From NCBI RefSeq assembly GCF_905475345.1, contig NC_066589.1:4273501-4337500 (forward strand): a stretch of 64,000 nucleotides of DNA. Reading direction: 5' to 3'. Every line of letters begins with the position of its first letter. Within the stretch, counting starts at the first letter, position 1. The notes below the pieces were generated by a model. The model was not told the origin of the DNA. It worked only from the letters and a program-made list of their open reading frames with translations, and did no database searches. Origin of the DNA: Vespula vulgaris. Taxonomy: Eukaryota > Arthropoda > Insecta > Hymenoptera > Vespidae. The position numbers were made by a program, and so were the translations under genes. This document shows, piece after piece, positions 50,001-54,828 of the stretch.

Positions 50001-52907
50001 GCGACACGAACACGGAATACGTAAGTGCTTCATATCGAGATACATGCTCGTACCATCATGGTCCATTCTTCGCACATATTCTCATGGATCTCGTATACAT
50101 AGGGGACGCACAAATATGATTGTATGCTTTTTAAGGATGAATAACTTTCTTTGGAATGAATGAAATTTATATGAGATATAAAACTGAACGTATTATTTGT
50201 AAACCTGCCGTATTTTTTTTTTTTTCTTTATTTTAGTGTAAAACGATAATGGTTGGATCCGAAATGACGGCGGCAGCTTGTGTGAACTTGGCGACTAGAC
50301 TGTTGGATCTTCAAGGACCGTTTCAACTTTGGGCCAGAACGTCGTCGGACGAAGCACCGTATCCTTTGATCGGTCATGAAAGACCGTTCGCCGTGAAAAT
50401 GTCGAATCTACGACATACCTTATCGGCCGAGGAAGGTTTCGACTTGGAACATTGTAATAAATCTGGTCATGACACTTGTCACTTTATTCTCCGACCTGTA
50501 TCGAAGTCACCGATAAAGAAGAACAAGTCGAAGATCACGGGTCTGTTGAGAAGATCGCTTTCCTTAAATCCCAGCATTTTCGGTGTGAATTTATCGAGGT
50601 TGGACGAAAACGGATTACCAAAGCCCGTCTTGGTCATGCTTCAGCAACTCTTCGCGAAGGGACCATTCACACAAGGTATCTTCCGAAAGTCGGCGAATGT
50701 ACGAATCGTGCGAGAGTTGCGTGACCAAATCGAGTCTACCGGTGATCCGAGTTGTTTGGAAGCCGCACCGATCATAGCTGTGGCAGCTTTATTGAAGGAT
50801 TTTCTTCGATCTTTACCCGACCCACTTTTAACTTCTCATCTATTTCCTCTTTGGATGGACAGTCTGGAAACACCAAATCCTGTTCACACTATTAAGAAGT
50901 GAGTATTAAGCTAAAATTTTCTAGAAGAAATTGTACAAATTGTAGAAGAAACGATATCGCTGCGTAGAAGAGTTTTATAATATATTTTATCGATATCAAA
51001 AGTAAACGATAACCAAAAAAAAAAATCGCATCGAACCTATCTAATATCTACTTTCAAATAAAAAATGAGATCGTCTTCCGCAGTTTTACCAATTTAAGAA
51101 AAAAGAGTGAGATCTCGTGCGTATCTATGTGTTTGTGCGTATCTATGATAAAATACATATATATATTTTTTCTTTTAGTACTCTTGATAGGTTGCCTAAA
51201 GCGAATTATACGTTGCTCTCGCATTTGATATGCGTGTTGCATCACATAGCTAGGAGGTCGAAACACAATTTAATGTGCGCCAGTAATCTCGGCGTTTGTT
51301 GTGGTCCGAGCCTTCTCTGGTCGCCAAATCCCTCGGTAAATCAAGGTAGAGCGATTCCTACGTTGACGGAGATGCTGATTCGTCATTGCGAGGTTCTGTT
51401 CGGTGAAGGTGTCACGCAACTTCTCGGTGAGGAACGTAGCGACAGTGGGGCCGAAGAAAGCACGGACAGCCTTCACTGTGAGTTCGCTCACTTTATTCCT
51501 TTAGACGTTAAAAAGAAGACTCGTTACCTATCGCATGTTCTTATTTAAAAGTTTAATTCTACCGGAAAATCTTGACTGACTTTGCCGATTTTTCTCTTAA
51601 CATGTACGTAACCCCGTCATTCCTCATATAATTAATAATATTTATTCATTTTACTACTCTGCATTTGTAGTCGCTATTCAATCTACACGTTTGATATTTC
51701 CCATTGATTAAAAAGTACGTTCGTTTTCGTTGTAGCAGGTGGGCTTTCTTTGGACAGTCTGGATCTAACGGAACCTCCACGCAAAGATCATATGTCCCTT
51801 TCTCGTGATTCGGGCTTGACACTATCCGATTGTCAGCTCTTCATCCCGGAATCACCAGTCGGTTCGGAAGATTCCGCTGTAAACGCGACGTCATCGAGCT
51901 ACGACAAGCCTTTGTTGAAAGAAGATAACAAGTCTTATGGAAAAACTTACATCCGTGTTTATAGCGGCTGGGAAGAAAGGATGAATTATGCAGCAAATGG
52001 GGGTCACCATCATTCGAATAACGTGGAACATATTTTTAGAGAAGAAAGGAACAACGTGGGTTACCCAAATCCAAACTTTCAACGGCAAGACTGGCTTAGA
52101 GCTCAGTTAAAAAGAACGCCGAGATCTAAGCTGGATGAACACGAACACCGCAAGGAGAGATACGATGAGAAAGACATATACGGTAGAGATTACCTCAGAC
52201 AAGATTCCATGAAAGAGAATGTAGAAAATTGTAAGGATATTTATAGGACTTCTCAGTTGGACATATCTCGTGAACTTAGAACCGAATACGAAAGAACGTC
52301 GCAGCAGGAGATCTGTAAGGAGAGAGTTTCCGATCAGGATCTATCAAGTGACACATCCTTATCGAACGATCGGTATGAATTCAAGAAAGAGCATTTCGGT
52401 GAATTTAAAAAAGTCAATTCAGAAATCTATGTAAATCGTGATTCACCGGTGTCGCATAACGGCAGCTACCATTCCAACGGCGATCTCTATGAATTCAAGA
52501 AAGTCAAGAGCGAGATTTACGTGAACAAGGAGAGTACTCGTACCGAAAGATACGAGTCGGATAGCAGTATATATGGTAATAGGGAGAGAGTGAACGAACT
52601 TTACGGATCATCCCGAGAAAGAAACGATCTTTACTCGTTTAAACAGGCTGAGGCTATCGATTTGTATGGTGATGAAGACGAAGATGAAGAGAGAATTTGG
52701 CCGGATACGCCACCACCTTTGCCACCGAGACTCAGGCACTTACCACCGGTTCACATGAATCTTGAGGATAGACACAAGGTTGCCGGTAGATCCAGATCTT
52801 TACCACCACCTCCACCCTATCGACCACCACCTCAACCTCGTGCACCGATCACTACCAGGCATATGGGATATGGAAGATCCGTCGTAGATGATGAAAGTTA
52901 CGTTTGA
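1526..52907 (+). CDS. ARHGAP20: ARHGAP20-like Rho GTPase-activating protein with an N-terminal DH (RhoGEF) domain, long isoform
   Basis: Exons: 1526-1717, 8564-8753, 9015-9199, 10859-10904, 11104-11276, 48389-48577, 49143-49298, 49396-49613, 49894-50020, 50237-50898, 51179-51477, 51736-52907. All introns are GT..AG, the phases agree, and the total is 1202 codons plus stop. Domain order: basic N-terminus; DH about 128-310 (first helix near EEDYRE, then LLLLP joined across an intron to VQRL); PH about 360-470 (FLLETPVQ, RHLFLFSDLLL, WPTTNVVATF); Ras-association about 493-580 (SSDEAPYPLIGHE); RhoGAP about 607-800 with arginine finger R642 in GIFRKSANVR, plus LPKANY and ASNLGVCCGPSLLW; acidic/basic tail with Pro-rich SH3 ligands and C-terminal ESYV. 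The PH-RA-GAP half matches vertebrate ARHGAP20/TAGAP from memory. By family it should stimulate GTP hydrolysis on a Rho GTPase at membranes and may be Ras/Rap-responsive through RA. The DH domain is not a feature of vertebrate ARHGAP20 that I know, and GEF activity is inference. An in-frame stop at 1517 fixes the start. Confidence 0.88.
3187..3477 (+). CDS. Possible small secreted-type ORF, 96 aa, unrecognised
   Basis: This ATG-initiated frame lies on the sense strand of intron 1. Its N-terminus resembles a signal peptide: two lysines, then the hydrophobic stretch CLIFFLVVLAVF, then a small-residue cleavage-like SSSEA. The rest is basic with three cysteines and ends in a Lys/Arg-rich tail. 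I recognise no family. Open frames of this size are frequent by chance in this AT-rich DNA, and hydrophobic stretches are favoured by T-rich codons, so this may well be noise. Confidence 0.2.
   Translation: MRSLQYISKKCLIFFLVVLAVFNSSSEARQLLRCIIDRTMYNVNRKEYHRIGIALQSYCNAISMIRLTDLNERVLRDKSKKKKVLRIVACKRPRLK
3343..3371. repeat. Perfect 11-bp inverted repeat with 7-nt loop
   Basis: ATTGCATTACA at 3343-3353 is followed by seven bases and its exact reverse complement at 3361-3371. It forms a short stem-loop inside the possible small ORF. The stem is too short for a microRNA precursor. Confidence 0.7.
8564..8753 (+). CDS. ARHGAP20: Long-isoform exon 2 (residues 65-128)
   Basis: The acceptor is TTTTCTTTTCAG and the donor G|GTAAGT, phase 0 in and phase 1 out. 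It encodes the linker before the DH domain, including LLKYRVCKPRLLLAGSR. The frame is open and joins exons 1 and 3 without a shift. Confidence 0.85.
9015..9199 (+). CDS. ARHGAP20: Long-isoform exon 3: start of the DH (RhoGEF) domain
   Basis: Residues 128-189. It contains the first conserved DH helix (ATEKLLHAEEDYRETL) and the following stretch with HDVIFQPLADL, then SSEHCQR. Dbl-family domains begin with an acidic E-x-x-Y helix of this type. Acceptor TTTTACAG, donor AGG|GTGAGC. Confidence 0.85.
9200..10858 (+). other. Intron 3 of the ARHGAP20-like gene
   Basis: 1.7 kb with a poly-T run near 10406-10430. A 150-codon frame (9879-10331) has no ATG near its start and no recognisable domain, so I treat it as chance. 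Confidence 0.7.
10859..10904 (+). CDS. ARHGAP20: Long-isoform micro-exon 4 (46 nt), DH domain
   Basis: It encodes IHKVLENWDASTFKQ plus one base. Acceptor TTTCTTTCAG and donor A|GTGAGT. It supplies the DH segment between the H-x-x-L helix and the G/S-D-L-F motif. It is too short for a simple ORF scan and was found by phase continuity between exons 3 and 5. Confidence 0.85.
10935..10980. repeat. (TA)n microsatellite
   Basis: An uninterrupted alternating AT run of about 45 bases in intron 4, immediately downstream of the micro-exon. Confidence 0.85.
11104..11276 (+). CDS. ARHGAP20: Long-isoform exon 5, DH domain
   Basis: Residues 205-262: SDLFPNSFWKSYWEYLESY, then the L-R-Q segment, ending in SLLLLP at a CCG|GTGAGT donor in phase 0. 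In Dbl domains the hydrophobic L-x-x-P is directly followed by V-Q-R. Here that follows only after splicing to exon 6, 37 kb downstream. Confidence 0.85.
11277..12649 (+). promoter_or_regulatory. Start of the giant DH-splitting intron; promoter-like CpG-rich DNA before alternative exon B
   Basis: The first 500 bases are ordinary AT-rich intron. From about 11820 the sequence becomes CpG-rich (cgcacgcgcacgca type) and stays so to about 12400, followed by a purine (GA)-rich leader at 12470-12610. This looks like a second promoter plus 5' UTR for exon B. An in-frame TAA at 12518 closes the exon-B frame upstream. No TATA box is obvious. Confidence 0.45.
11953..11997. repeat. 15-bp tandem repeat (3 units) in promoter-like DNA
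   Basis: Three consecutive 15-base units: TCGGGAACGATCGGC, TCAGGAACAGCCGAT and TCGGGAACAGTCGGT. A diverged fourth copy follows. They sit in the CpG-rich block upstream of alternative exon B and could be a clustered binding site. Confidence 0.75.
12650..13006 (+). CDS. ARHGAP20: Alternative first exon B
   Basis: ATG at 12650 (a second at 12656), 119 codons, phase-0 donor. Higher GC at third positions than the flanking intron. It is rich in S-P and R-x-x-S sites (TSPTSPRRRFKSPS), suggesting phospho-regulation, which is inference. Confidence 0.65.
12650..52907 (+). CDS. ARHGAP20: ARHGAP20-like, alternative short isoform B (alternative first exon 12650-13006)
   Basis: Alternative first exon 12650-13006 (119 codons) ends GAAAGAG|GTGAGA in phase 0, compatible with exon 6 at 48389. 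It would give about 1059 residues. The exon encodes a Ser/Pro/Arg-rich start (SPVTSPTSPRRRFKSPSR), a basic stretch and a Gly-rich run, with no known domain but clear coding-type codon use. The product lacks DH residues 1-262 yet keeps PH, RA, RhoGAP and the PDZ-ligand tail, which is the vertebrate ARHGAP20-like architecture. That it is a first exon rather than an internal one is inferred from the upstream promoter-like DNA, the in-frame stop at 12518 and the lack of a good acceptor. Confidence 0.62.
13565..13600. repeat. (TTTA)n microsatellite
   Basis: About nine consecutive TTTA units in intron sequence. Confidence 0.85.
14889..14933. repeat. Compound (TC)n-(GATC)n microsatellite
   Basis: A CT dinucleotide run passes directly into repeated palindromic GATC units. 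Confidence 0.8.
15528..15561. repeat. 11-bp tandem triplicate
   Basis: Three head-to-tail copies of GATGATTCGAG, in intron sequence. Confidence 0.8.
16648..16698. repeat. 12-bp minisatellite, 4-5 units
   Basis: Units of the form ACGAATGAACGC then ACGAATGCACGC repeat head to tail. Confidence 0.8.
20451..20522. repeat. Long (GA)n microsatellite
   Basis: About 35 uninterrupted GA units. Charged or Ser-Leu repeat frames on both strands here are products of the repeat, not genes. Confidence 0.95.
24826..24864. repeat. Perfect 12-bp inverted repeat, 15-nt loop
   Basis: TCTGGTACTTGA at 24826-24837 and its exact reverse complement at 24853-24864, separated by a T-rich loop. It could be a hairpin or the collapsed end of a mobile element. 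Confidence 0.75.
25671..25691. repeat. Short palindrome (8-bp arms)
   Basis: ACAACTCG and CGAGTTGT flank a five-base loop, 27 bases before the left end of the MITE at 25720. Confidence 0.7.
25720..25990. mobile_element. Tc1/mariner-type MITE, 271 bp
   Basis: The left end reads CAGTAGCAGACAA and the reverse complement of the right end reads CAATAGCAGACAA (12 of 13 identical). The element is flanked by TA on both sides (25718-25719 and 25991-25992), the target duplication of the Tc1/mariner superfamily. It carries no transposase and is too short to be autonomous. Internally there is a direct duplication of AAATTAGTTGTACAT near 25895-25925. Confidence 0.7.
26690..26870. promoter_or_regulatory. 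CpG-rich island inside the giant intron
   Basis: GC-rich and CpG-dense (for example GGGCGGGCGCGCACAGG) against an AT-rich background, with CAGCTG and CAGGTG E-box-type hexamers. Its composition resembles the presumed promoters at 1.1 and 12 kb. No adjoining coding exon could be supported on either strand, so it may be an enhancer, a noncoding first exon or an unrecognised promoter. Confidence 0.35.
28294..28330. repeat. (TTTA)n microsatellite
   Basis: About nine consecutive ATTT units. Confidence 0.85.
29330..29376. repeat. Perfect 17-bp inverted repeat, 13-nt loop
   Basis: TTATTATATATATGATT at 29330-29346 has an exact reverse complement at 29360-29376. It is AT-rich, so chance formation is easier than for a mixed sequence, but the single G/C pair is also conserved across the stem. 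Confidence 0.75.
30822..30852. promoter_or_regulatory. Paired AP-1-type sites
   Basis: Two exact TGAGTCA heptamers at 30822-30828 and 30846-30852, with GGAAGT (ETS-like) immediately after the first. Such a pair within 31 bases is a typical composite enhancer pattern, but function is inference. Confidence 0.35.
31263..31510. repeat. Structured repeat array: 30-bp units then 42-bp units
   Basis: Three units with a 30-base period start at 31263, 31293 and 31323 (ATGAAAACTGGCACGTT, ATGAAAAGAAGCACGTT, CGAAAAGTAGCACGTT). A second family with a 42-base period follows, starting at 31351, 31393 and 31435 (ATAAGACAAATGA, ATAAGACAAATGA, ATAAAACAAATG), with a diverged fourth near 31475. Inside the second family the GTAGCACGT core reappears in inverted orientation (GTGCTACTTTTCAT, ACGTGCTAC). 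Confidence 0.7.
33934..34155 (-). pseudogene. piggyBac-like transposase C-terminal Cys-rich relic
   Basis: This minus-strand frame encodes a basic linker followed by KRKCNLCP, about 15 residues later a second C-x-x-C (CIKC), and then CMKK. This resembles the C-terminal zinc-binding CRD of piggyBac transposases, which carries paired C-x-x-C motifs right before the stop. The frame has no ATG (it opens at GTG), is closed just upstream by a stop, and the DDD catalytic core is not recognisable beside it, so it is a decayed fragment. A GGGTTAA at 34505-34511 matches the piggyBac terminal form, but no partner end was found. Confidence 0.45.
35201..35256. repeat. Imperfect hairpin, about 21 paired bases
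   Basis: AATGTGTTGCT at the 5' side pairs with AGCAACATATT at the 3' side. Inner pairing of GCGCAA with TTGTGC and GGGA with TCCC closes a small loop, with a 2-nt and a 6-nt bulge. It is a possible small structured RNA or a remnant of inverted repeats. It matches no microRNA I recall. Confidence 0.4.
35868..35945. repeat. Compound (TA)n-(ACGT)n microsatellite
   Basis: Alternating TA followed by TATG and ACGT units. Confidence 0.8.
37728..37826 (+). other. Possible upstream ORF (32 codons) before alternative exon C
   Basis: An ATG-initiated frame beginning MQKDGKVTFRAKKK and ending at TAG 37824-37826, 138 bases before the ATG of alternative exon C. Its codon use looks more coding-like than the surroundings. 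The sequence CG|GTAGGA at its end could be a donor, but its phase would not match exon 6. Confidence 0.25.
37964..38032 (+). CDS. ARHGAP20: Alternative first exon C (23 codons)
   Basis: A short Tyr/Lys-rich then Leu/Glu/Gln-rich helix-like segment leading in frame into the V-Q-R-L-A-E-Y helix of exon 6. It could extend that helix in place of the rest of the DH fold. Confidence 0.5.
37964..52907 (+). CDS. ARHGAP20: ARHGAP20-like, alternative short isoform C (alternative first exon 37964-38032)
   Basis: Candidate first exon 37964-38032 (23 codons) reads MWFKYYKGYYDLRKMQLQLE and onward, and ends GAATTG|GTGAGC in phase 0, matching exon 6 at 48389. The predicted product is about 963 residues, with PH, RA, RhoGAP and tail but no DH N-terminal half. 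Third positions are GC-rich against an AT-rich background, and the donor fits consensus well. The frame stays open upstream to 37841 without another ATG. There is no convincing acceptor just before it, which favours a first exon. Weaker than isoform B because the exon is short. Confidence 0.5.
40236..40353 (-). other. Candidate unassigned exon on the minus strand
   Basis: Relative to the minus strand, a good acceptor (TTGTATTCCAG) and a good donor (CA|GTGAGAAC) bound 118 bases of GC-balanced sequence. Two minus frames are open; one includes EKWPLVIVGMLTDIFSIHFL (hydrophobic), the other ADICPREMALSHRRNADG. The + strand is also open for 40 codons to a TAG at 40367. I recognise none of these products, so coding strand and frame are undecided. 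It may instead be a conserved regulatory element. Confidence 0.3.
41767..41804. repeat. (AT)n microsatellite
   Basis: An uninterrupted AT run followed by a short (GA)n. Confidence 0.9.
42327..42541 (-). other. Minus-strand open frame after a splice-acceptor-like site, unrecognised
   Basis: A minus-strand acceptor (TTGTTATTTAG, exon side from 42541) leads into about 70 open codons, including GKGIRARSKESHSVYFDDG and NKVRTFRIEPDTLFG, closed by a stop at 42327. There is no convincing donor. It could be a last exon of a nested minus-strand gene, or chance. Confidence 0.2.
42757..42788. repeat. (AT)n microsatellite
   Basis: An uninterrupted alternating AT run. Confidence 0.9.
47017..47055. repeat. 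(TTA)n microsatellite
   Basis: About 13 TTA units. Confidence 0.9.
48389..48577 (+). CDS. ARHGAP20: Exon 6, shared acceptor exon: C-terminal DH helix
   Basis: Residues 263-325 of the long form, phase 0 at both ends. It starts VQRLAEYERYLGQEARNL, the Dbl conserved V-Q-R...Y helix that follows L-x-x-P in exon 5. It then continues to LFPGDNLRLHERD. All three candidate first-exon chains (A via exon 5, B, C) join here in frame. The donor is ACG|GTACTA. Confidence 0.85.
49143..49298 (+). CDS. ARHGAP20: Exon 7: DH-PH linker and first PH strand
   Basis: 52 codons, residues 326-377, phase 0 to 0. A basic Ser-rich linker (KMKSLIRKRNG, SPPSKSPPRT) ends in FLLETPVQFTT, the opening of the ARHGAP20-type PH domain. 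Confidence 0.85.
49396..49613 (+). CDS. ARHGAP20: Exon 8: PH domain core
   Basis: GMQSQERHLFLFSDLLLIAK is the PH core, followed by FKLKQSVRMSELWL and FVLGWPTTNVVATF. This is the segment most diagnostic for ARHGAP20/TAGAP-type proteins. The donor AT|GTAAGT is in phase 2. Confidence 0.9.
49894..50020 (+). CDS. ARHGAP20: Exon 9: C-terminal PH helix
   Basis: TAARDLWWGRLTELVREE is the Trp-containing C-terminal helix of the PH fold. The exon ends TNTEY at a TAC|GTAAGT donor in phase 0. Confidence 0.85.
50237..50898 (+). CDS. ARHGAP20: Exon 10: Ras-association domain and first half of RhoGAP
   Basis: Residues 493-712. CKTIMVG opens the RA domain, which ends near PYPLIGHERPFAVKMSNLR. A basic linker (KKNKSKITGLLRRSLSL) precedes RhoGAP from FGVNLSRL. 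It carries GIFRKSANVR with arginine finger R642 and LLKDFLRSLPDPLL, so the catalytic signature is intact. Confidence 0.92.
51179..51477 (+). CDS. ARHGAP20: Exon 11: second half of RhoGAP
   Basis: NTLDRLPKANYTLLSHLI followed by MCASNLGVCCGPSLLWSPN, the conserved A-x-N-L...G-P-x-L helix of RhoGAP domains, then an acidic Ser-rich exit (ERSDSGAEESTDS). The donor ACT|GTGAGT is in phase 1. Confidence 0.9.
51736..52907 (+). CDS. ARHGAP20: Last exon 12: regulatory tail with SH3 and PDZ ligands
   Basis: Residues 813-1202. A tandem acceptor (TAGCAG) allows starts at 51736 or 51739, both in frame. The tail is highly charged and probably disordered. It has a duplicated YEFKK...VNSEIYVN / YEFKKVKSEIYVN motif (about residues 1026 and 1064), a D-E-rich patch, PPPLPPRLRHLPP (P-x-x-P-x-R SH3 ligand form) and a second poly-Pro run. 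It ends ESYV, a class I PDZ-binding form, at TGA 52905-52907. Confidence 0.9.
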
Positions 52908-53122
52908 AAGGGGAATCTCTTGAAAAATTCCTCTTTTGATAAATAATCCGACAGTAAAATTAGTTTTATTAAGAAAAGTTTTTTTTTCTCTTTCTTTCTT
53001 TTCTTTTTTTTTCTTTTTTTTTTCTTCTTTTTTTTTTTTTTTTTATCGCGTCGATTAAAATTATAGATACAATCATTACAGGCACAGAAAATTTATTTCC
53101 TTAGATGTAAAAAAAGTTAAAT

Positions 53123-53128
53123 AATAAA
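53123..53128 (+). terminator. Candidate poly(A) signal, proximal
   Basis: AATAAA, 216 bases after the stop codon of the ARHGAP20-like gene. Confidence 0.4.
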
Positions 53129-53466
53129 AACGTATATCCCTTTGTTATTTTATTTCCAATCATACGTGTGTTATATTCGTTTCTCTTCCCCCGATGAATT
53201 TTTGAAAGCCTGTAAGATTTACATCTATAATTTTATATACATTCTATGTATCTTACTCTTCACCGTGACTGAAGCTAGTCCAAATCGGGAAACACACGGT
53301 AAAAGAGGATATAGTAGATGTAAATTATCCAGTTGCGTTGTATTGGATAGATAGGTTGCGCTCTCACTTTTTTTTTCACAAAAGGAATACGATTATATCA
53401 AAATTTCACATTTGTGATAAAGAAGTCGAAAACGTTAATATTCCTAGACGAATTTTGACTTTTTGC

Positions 53467-53566
<100 letters not shown>

Positions 53567-53781
53567 CGATTCAGGGTGCTTCCACAGCCGTAAAAATAAT
53601 TAGATTAATTGGACATCTATAGACGTAATTACATATAGATATATTATCGGATAAGTACAGATTATATTTAGACAAGACTCGCGTCGAAATAATATTTGTA
53701 ATAATTTCTTTTCCTTCTTTTTTTTTCCTTTTTTTATATTATGTAACGAAAGATATTTTCTGTAAGTATGTCATTGACAAG

Positions 53782-53787
53782 AATAAA
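53782..53787 (+). terminator. Candidate poly(A) signal, distal
   Basis: AATAAA in GAATAAAGTG, followed by a GT/T-rich stretch that could act as a downstream element. Confidence 0.4.
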
Positions 53788-54771
53788 GTGATGTCTTCCC
53801 ATGTACAGATCGCCAATCTTTGTAAGAAACTTTATGATACATCCGACGGATTGTGACTCTGTAATTATTATTTTATCACGTAATCGTATTGCGAAACTTG
53901 TAGCTTTCCTTCGTGATATATAATTCTCTTGTAAAATTATCGTGACCAAACGCTCAATTCTTATATATATTTCATATTAAAAATGCAATATATCATTCGT
54001 ACTAAATCGTATCTATTATTTCGACTCAGGTGTAACGGTTTCTTTCTCTCTCTTTCACTCTTTCTCTCTCTCACTCTCTTAAATATTATTACAATTTAAC
54101 TTTAATAATAAATGCGTTTTAAACGTATTATAATTCATAAAGGAAGACCGTGACCATATTTCTTGTATAATAGTCATAACATCGATAAGTTTCGTTAATT
54201 GTAATTGTTTTATAAAGTGTAGATTTATATAGAGACGTAGAATGCTTTATTTTTGGATAAAAGTGTGCGATAATCTTAGCGATATAAAATATAAAATCTC
54301 GTCAGAATATTATGTTCAGCAATCCTTACTCTTTGTATATATTCATGTAAACAGTAGAACTCTTTTATAATTACTAAATTTTTAATACGTCTGATGCCCA
54401 TAAGGATATGTATACTTATCTAAATTATATACATCAATCTATAAAAGTAAAAATATATTTCGTATTTTATAATTTTAGCGTAACAAATTAATTACGTCCC
54501 GTTCGATCGATGCTACTCTTGAAATATTGTATAGAAAATTGATAAAGAAAAAAAAGTATAGAGCGAGATATAACCATCGTACATATAGACACGAAATGTA
54601 CGATATTTTACTTTGAGTATCTCTGAATATAGCTTAAATTGACTTTGTTTTACATATCACTTATCATCGTGTTCTATATGTACGTATGTATGTTAAAATA
54701 GTTGGTTATTTGGATGAGCAAATTAAGTAAATGGAATGTTAATCTCGTACGTAGTATAAGTATCAGTGAAT

Positions 54772-54828
54772 ATGGATCTAGAAGAATTCGCGAGTCTTCA
54801 ACTGGATAAGCCTTTGCCTGACACAAGG
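54772..54828 (+). CDS. PPP4R4: PPP4R4 exon 1
   Basis: MDLEEFASLQLDKPLPDTR, 19 codons, donor AGG|GTACGT in phase 0. The acidic M-D-x-x start and the L-P spacing resemble the vertebrate N-terminus. Confidence 0.8.
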
